A DNA stretch of 6,727 nt from the NCBI GenBank assembly GCA_004560045.1, contig SFWF01000069.1:1-6727 (forward strand), given 5' to 3'. The notes under the pieces are model-generated. The model worked only from the letters and a program-made list of their open reading frames with translations. It did not search any database and was not told where the DNA came from. Of the stretch, positions 6,099-6,727 are shown piece by piece. How positions within the stretch are numbered: position 1 is the first letter of the stretch; each line of letters begins with the position of its first letter. Position numbers and translations under genes: made by a program. Source of the stretch: a bacterium. Its GTDB lineage: Bacteria; Bacillota; Clostridia; Oscillospirales; Acutalibacteraceae.

Positions 6099-6639
6099 AA
6101 AGCTTCATATATTTATTATACGTTTCGTCGCCCAGCATAGCGCGGTAGACGGTTTCGTAGCCGAGCTTAGTCTCGGCTTCGCTTTTTTCTGGGTAGGTCA
6201 GCAGGACGTAATCGACCCCGAAAAGCTTTGCCTGGGCGGTAGTTTTAGTAAAGCCCGAACGGAGGTAAAAATTTATTCTTCGGGTTCGGATAATTTTCTC
6301 GGCCTCGTCTTCGGTAGCGGCGATATCCTCACACTCGATAAGAATGGTATTATCCCCTGCCGCCTCTTTTAAAAGCTTTAGGGTCTCGCTTCCGATCCCC
6401 TGTCCCCTTTTTTCGGGGTTTACGGCAAGATAATCCACAAGAGCAAAGCCGTCTTTAACACACAGGCCAAAATAAGAAAGCACCTCGCTGCCGTCGAATA
6501 AAGCATAGTAGGTGCAGAGGCCTTCCTCCACCATTCGGAGCAGATGCGCAAGAGGTTTAAGCTCGTCCGGCGGAAAGTCGACCACCATATAGGTTTTATA
6601 AATATATTCAATTTGGTGCTTTTTTAAAAGGGTTAACAT
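6097..6639 (-). CDS. GNAT-family N-acetyltransferase
   Basis: This is a predicted acetyl-CoA-dependent acyltransferase of 180 aa; the acceptor is unknown. Counting from the ATG at 6639, the acetyl-CoA pyrophosphate-binding motif A is LVDYLAVNPEKRGQGIGS (68-85) with the signature R-G-Q-G-I-G at 78-83, preceded by its beta strand. Motif B is suggested by RRINFYLRSGF (120-130), the usual helix ending in YxxxGF. The N-terminal DFPPDELKPLAHLLRM (21-36) is, as I recall, common in a Clostridia-type GNAT group, though I could not check this. The frame stays open to a TTG at 6654, but that codon sits at or before the predicted transcription start. The ATG at 6639 has a GGACGTGGTC site just upstream, so it is preferred. 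The gene appears monocistronic, with its own promoter and a terminator overlapping its stop codon, and has no obvious functional tie to the neighbouring regulator. Confidence 0.88.
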   Translation of the reverse strand: MLTLLKKHQIEYIYKTYMVVDFPPDELKPLAHLLRMVEEGLCTYYALFDGSEVLSYFGLCVKDGFALVDYLAVNPEKRGQGIGSETLKLLKEAAGDNTILIECEDIAATEDEAEKIIRTRRINFYLRSGFTKTTAQAKLFGVDYVLLTYPEKSEAETKLGYETVYRAMLGDETYNKYMKL

Positions 6640-6642
6640 TTT

Positions 6643-6652
6643 GACCACGTCC
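6643..6652 (-). promoter_or_regulatory. Ribosome binding site deciding the acetyltransferase start
   Basis: GGACGTGGTC on the minus strand matches GGAGGTGATC at 8 of 10 positions. Its GGACG core lies 8 nt before the ATG at 6639. It favours that ATG over the TTG at 6654, which has only AT-rich promoter sequence upstream. Confidence 0.65.
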
Positions 6653-6659
6653 AAATATA

Positions 6660-6688
6660 ATTATACCACAGAAAAAATTCGCCGTCAA
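6660..6688 (-). promoter_or_regulatory. Strong predicted promoter of the acetyltransferase gene
   Basis: On the minus strand TTGACG (6688-6683), a 17-nt spacer and TATAAT (6665-6660) form a near-consensus promoter. A TG one base before the hexamer makes an extended -10. Transcription would start near 6653, leaving a leader of about 14 nt to the ATG at 6639. Confidence 0.82.
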
Positions 6689-6727
6689 TAGTTTTAAAAA
6701 TTATTTATTCCTCTTAACCATCTTCTC

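Noticed and set aside
6640..6654. TTG start at 6654 for the acetyltransferase
   Set aside because: It lies at or before the transcription start expected from the extended -10 promoter and has no ribosome binding site. The ATG at 6639 has one.
1..6727. Mobile element, CRISPR array, tRNA or rRNA
   Set aside because: I saw no transposase-like product, terminal repeats with target duplications, regularly spaced repeats or recognisable RNA gene sequence. The repeats found are terminators or the promoter-region repeats described.

Overview
The window looks like chromosomal DNA from a strictly anaerobic, low-to-mid-GC Bacillota (Clostridia) bacterium, perhaps a gut lineage. This is inferred from four things: a glycyl radical enzyme, which oxygen would destroy; a short cobalamin-dependent MetH; canonical TTGACA/TATAAT promoters; and AGGAGGTGATC-like ribosome binding sites. 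No sequence search was possible, so genus and species are not assigned. I see no mobile element, CRISPR array, tRNA or rRNA.

Left block (1-2974, + strand): the C-terminal two thirds of metF (methylenetetrahydrofolate reductase) overlaps by 4 nt a complete 805-aa cobalamin-dependent methionine synthase (metH). MetF makes 5-methyl-THF, and MetH passes its methyl group through cobalamin to homocysteine to give methionine. MetH has homocysteine, folate and B12 modules but no C-terminal AdoMet reactivation domain. A perfect 14-bp hairpin (2983-3021) ends the operon and also serves the convergent gene.

Centre (3026-6071): a divergent pair. The minus-strand gene encodes a 706-aa glycyl radical enzyme with active-site motif GCNEP and a C-terminal RVSGFS radical site. 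The plus-strand gene encodes a 260-aa AraC-family regulator. They share a 142-bp intergenic region. It holds a consensus promoter for the regulator, a -10-only promoter for the enzyme, a direct repeat of CACTTT(T)CGG placed where an AraC-type activator would bind, and a perfect 12-bp inverted repeat that forms the two mirrored -10 regions. The simplest reading is that the regulator senses a small molecule and switches on the enzyme that consumes it. No radical-SAM activase is encoded here, and the enzyme's substrate cannot be named from sequence. This is the most interesting part of the window.

Right block (6073-6727): a bidirectional terminator, then a minus-strand GNAT acetyltransferase with a strong extended -10 promoter. 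That promoter shows its true start is an internal ATG (6639), not an upstream TTG. The last few bases could be the tail of another minus-strand gene. No stretch over 300 bases lacks a gene; the longest gap is the 142-bp divergent promoter region.
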